A stretch of 64,000 nucleotides of DNA, from positions 4,712,001-4,776,000 of the forward strand of contig CP102272.1 of the NCBI GenBank assembly GCA_025149125.1, in the 5' to 3' direction. Made by a program: the position numbers and the translations under genes. The notes under the pieces were generated by a model. The model did no database searches. It worked only from the letters and a program-made list of their open reading frames with translations, and had not been told where the DNA came from. This document shows, one piece after another, positions 62,125-64,000 of the stretch. Position 1 is the first letter of the stretch; each line of letters starts with the position of its first letter. The DNA comes from [Clostridium] asparagiforme DSM 15981. GTDB lineage: Bacteria > Bacillota > Clostridia > Lachnospirales > Lachnospiraceae.

Positions 62125-62604
62125 ATGATTCGTTATGACCGTCTGTGGAAAACCATGGAAGACAAAGAGCTTACCCAATACCGCCTGATCAAGCAGCACG
62201 GCTTCAGCGCCGGCCAGATCGGCCGCCTGAAGAAGAACATGCACGTGTCCACCCACACCATTGATACGCTCTGTACCATTCTGCAGTGCGGCATTGACGA
62301 CATCATGGAGTTCTGCCCGGACGAGACCTCCGGCTGGACCGGCCCCCTTCCCGTAGAGACGGAGGAACCCGCCGCCGACAAGCCCAAGGCGAAAAAGGCC
62401 GCCAAGGGCAAGACCGCCGGGGAAAAACCGGAAAAGGCCGCAAAAAAGGCCGACAAGCCCGGAAAGGAAAAGCCCGACAAGGACGGCGGAAAGCCGTTAA
62501 AGGCGGAGAAAGAAAAAGCCCCCAAGGAAAAGAAATCCGGCAAGGGCGACAAGGCCAAGAAAGAAAAAGGCGACAAGAAGGGAAAGGGCGGCAAAAAGAA
62601 ATAG
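62125..62604 (+). CDS. XRE/Cro-type HTH protein with lysine-rich tail
   Basis: 159 residues. The first 70 form a YozG-like Cro/C1 domain: LWKTMEDKELTQYRLIKQHG, then IGRLKKNMHVSTHTIDTLCT and ILQCGIDDIMEF. After a short acidic linker the remaining 80 residues are Lys, Ala, Pro, Gly and Asp repeats (KPKAKKAAKGK, KAAKKADKPGKEK), histone-H1-like and unlike the plain short regulators of this family. The start at 62125 has AAGGAGGAGAGC; an earlier in-frame ATG lies before the promoter. The tail should bind DNA unspecifically. Confidence 0.85.
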   Translation: MIRYDRLWKTMEDKELTQYRLIKQHGFSAGQIGRLKKNMHVSTHTIDTLCTILQCGIDDIMEFCPDETSGWTGPLPVETEEPAADKPKAKKAAKGKTAGEKPEKAAKKADKPGKEKPDKDGGKPLKAEKEKAPKEKKSGKGDKAKKEKGDKKGKGGKKK

Positions 62605-62678
62605 GCCGCTGCCCGTCTCCCACCGCTCTGGCAGCCACCCGCGCAGGCAGCGCCGGAGGATGTGCGCCTTCCATAGAA

Positions 62679-62713
62679 ATGCCGGAGGCGGTTTGAACTC
62701 CCGCCTCCGGCAT
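62679..62713. terminator. Terminator between the HTH gene and the small protein gene
   Basis: ATGCCGGAGGCGG and CCGCCTCCGGCAT, perfect 13-base arms between convergent genes. T-runs on both sides are short. Confidence 0.75.
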
Positions 62714-62721
62714 GCCTGTCT

Positions 62722-62940
62722 CTAATCCATATACCCGGTTGTTTTGTAGGTATTATACTGTTTTCTCAGCCTGACCACCAGGGAGCCGTCCGGCTCTTTT
62801 TTCTTGTCCTCAATCACATATTGGGTCTTGTTCCGGTCCAGCTTCTGACAGAACATCTCAAATTCCTGGTCCGGGTTCGCGTCGTTTGCGGTATCAAACC
62901 GCATGGTCTGTAACAGGCAGGCGCTCATGATTCTTCTCAT
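62722..62940 (-). CDS. Small hypothetical protein
   Basis: 72 residues with a hydrophobic beginning and a basic, strand-forming end (TQYVIEDKKKEPDGSLVVRL). GGAGGAATG lies before the ATG and a terminator follows. I do not recognise the family. Confidence 0.6.
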   Translation of the reverse strand: MRRIMSACLLQTMRFDTANDANPDQEFEMFCQKLDRNKTQYVIEDKKKEPDGSLVVRLRKQYNTYKTTGYMD

Positions 62941-63128
62941 CGTGACATTCCTCCGTATCGTTCTTTTTCTTTATTTTACCATTTCCATCGAAAAAATGTC
63001 AGCGTTTTTTTGCACTTATCACCAATTTTGTTTAATCTCCCTGGGTATATGCACACATTTTTTGTATATAATGCACATATCCCATTCGTTTGCACCGATG
63101 ATCCGCACCACTATTTTCCAAATATAGG

Positions 63129-63156
63129 TTGACATCAACCGCCAATTTGTTATGAT
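63129..63156 (+). promoter_or_regulatory. Promoter of the membrane sensor gene
   Basis: TTGACA (63129-63134), 16 bases, TATGAT (63151-63156), about 47 bases before the start codon. Confidence 0.75.
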
Positions 63157-63202
63157 TAAGACAATTAGAACTATAGAAGTTTATCGTTCGGGGAGAGCCA
63201 TT

Positions 63203-64000
63203 ATGCAAAAGAAAATCATTCCCATCACCTTGGCGGCCGCGTTGCTGATTTCCAGTTTTCTTTCTCTCGTCTCCATTTCCCACCTGCAAGGCAACGCCCG
63301 CATTATCAACTATACCGGCGTAGTGCGCGGCGCTACCCAGCGCCTGGTGAAGCAGGAGCTCAACAACAATCCTAACGACGCGCTGATGGAAAAAATCGAC
63401 GCCATCATTGAGGAGCTTTTAACCGGGGAAGGGGAAAACGGCCTCGCCCGCCTGGACGATCCCGGATACCTGGAACTGGCGACGCAAATGAAAGAGGACT
63501 GGCAGCAGATCCGGCAGCAGATTTACCAGGTTCGCGAAGGAGACTCGCCGGACCAGCTGTACGCAGCCAGCGAACGTTTCTTTGAGCTGGCGGACCAGGT
63601 CGTGAGCGCGGCCGAGCGCTACACGGAGGACCGCGTGCTTATGGCGCAGAAAAGCCTGTTCAGTCTGACCTGCGCGTTTATACTCTTGGCCGTCGCGCTC
63701 TCCGTCTACACCTCCAGGCAGTCCAGACGCCAAAAAGCCCTTGCTCAGGCCGAGGAAGCCAATCAGCGCCGGAGCGAATACCTCTCCCGCATGTCCGAAG
63801 CCCTGCGCGCTCCCATGAACGATATTTCCGAACTCATGTATGTGGCGGATCCGGAAACCTACGAGCTGTTGTTCATCAACGACGCCGGGCGGAAAACCTT
63901 TGGCGTGGATGCGCTGGACGGCCAGAAATGCTACCGCGTGCTCCAAAACGCGGACGCGCCCTGCAGCTTCTGCACCAACCGCTTTTTAAAAGACGGAGAG
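63203..64000 (+). CDS. Membrane sensor protein with PAS-like domain (partial at window edge)
   Basis: The first 266 residues are visible. A membrane helix (about 5-25) opens an extracytoplasmic helical sensor domain (30-150), closed by a second helix at about 153-171 (LFSLTCAFILLAVALSVYT). Then comes a coiled coil, a segment YLSRMSEALRAPMNDI and a PAS-like domain, ELMYVADPETYELLFINDAG with CYRVLQNADAPCSFC. The segment resembles a histidine-kinase H-box (FLSRMSHEIRTPMN) but its His is replaced by Glu. The output domain lies beyond the window; GGDEF or kinase are likely. GGGGAGAGCC precedes the ATG. Confidence 0.82.
   Translation, partial: MQKKIIPITLAAALLISSFLSLVSISHLQGNARIINYTGVVRGATQRLVKQELNNNPNDALMEKIDAIIEELLTGEGENGLARLDDPGYLELATQMKEDWQQIRQQIYQVREGDSPDQLYAASERFFELADQVVSAAERYTEDRVLMAQKSLFSLTCAFILLAVALSVYTSRQSRRQKALAQAEEANQRRSEYLSRMSEALRAPMNDISELMYVADPETYELLFINDAGRKTFGVDALDGQKCYRVLQNADAPCSFCTNRFLKDGE

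Overview
The window looks like the chromosome of a GC-rich, obligately anaerobic Clostridia member, most likely Lachnospiraceae. The evidence is the gene content: two class III (oxygen-sensitive) ribonucleotide reductases with an NrdG activase, a rubrerythrin, an NfnAB-type electron-bifurcating transhydrogenase, AddAB instead of RecBCD, ScpAB, a GGGtGRT/Fe-S scaffold pair, strong GGAGG ribosome binding sites and several TTG starts. I found no rRNA, tRNA, CRISPR array or prophage. The only intact mobile element is a group II intron.

Layout. 1-2221: end of a heterodimeric ABC exporter operon, whose terminator has been split off by a group II intron (2223-4173). 4223-7451: a metallophosphoesterase, a proline-rich protein with two related domains, a broken YdeI-like gene, and a TetR regulator with a clear promoter and operator. 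7538-9767: ilvBN, in which IlvB carries an unusual four-cysteine insertion. 9849-13617: a trehalose operon (treP, treC) with three operator copies around its promoter. 13692-18543: a long inverted repeat, an AT-rich orphan membrane protein, the GGGtGRT/Fe-S scaffold pair and a MATE exporter.

18544-31006 is the main accessory block. Eleven minus-strand genes appear to be read from one promoter at about 29965-29993 and are flanked by a divergent GntR/FCD regulator. They encode a ribose-type ABC importer, two zinc MDR dehydrogenases, an SDR, a creatininase-family hydrolase resembling IolN (diketo-inositol ring opening), a KDPG-type aldolase, a 2-keto-3-deoxy-galactonate-type kinase and a D-2-hydroxyacid dehydrogenase. 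The enzymes suggest import of a polyol, cyclitol or sugar acid, its oxidation and ring opening without early phosphorylation, and a finish through 2-keto-3-deoxy-6-phospho-hexonate to pyruvate and glyceraldehyde 3-phosphate. The dehydratase such a route would need is not in the window.

31150-45524: nfnAB, an aldose-epimerase relative, folA with an uncharacterised gene possibly related to nucleotide metabolism, remains of a RelB/RelE-type toxin-antitoxin pair, a membrane protein, addAB, a degenerate FMN-binding-like protein and a small membrane protein. 45798-57621 is rich in nucleotide metabolism: an NrdD fused to a redoxin domain, hflX, a TPR protein, dut, nrdG, mscL, two XRE regulators, mgtE with a long leader, and a second, conventional NrdD. 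Both nrdD genes have paired NrdR-box-like sites upstream. 57724-64000: scpB and scpA, a membrane-anchored phosphoesterase, a HAD phosphatase, rubrerythrin, an HTH protein with a long lysine-rich tail, a small protein, and the start of a membrane sensor protein with a histidine-less H-box-like segment followed by a PAS-like domain.
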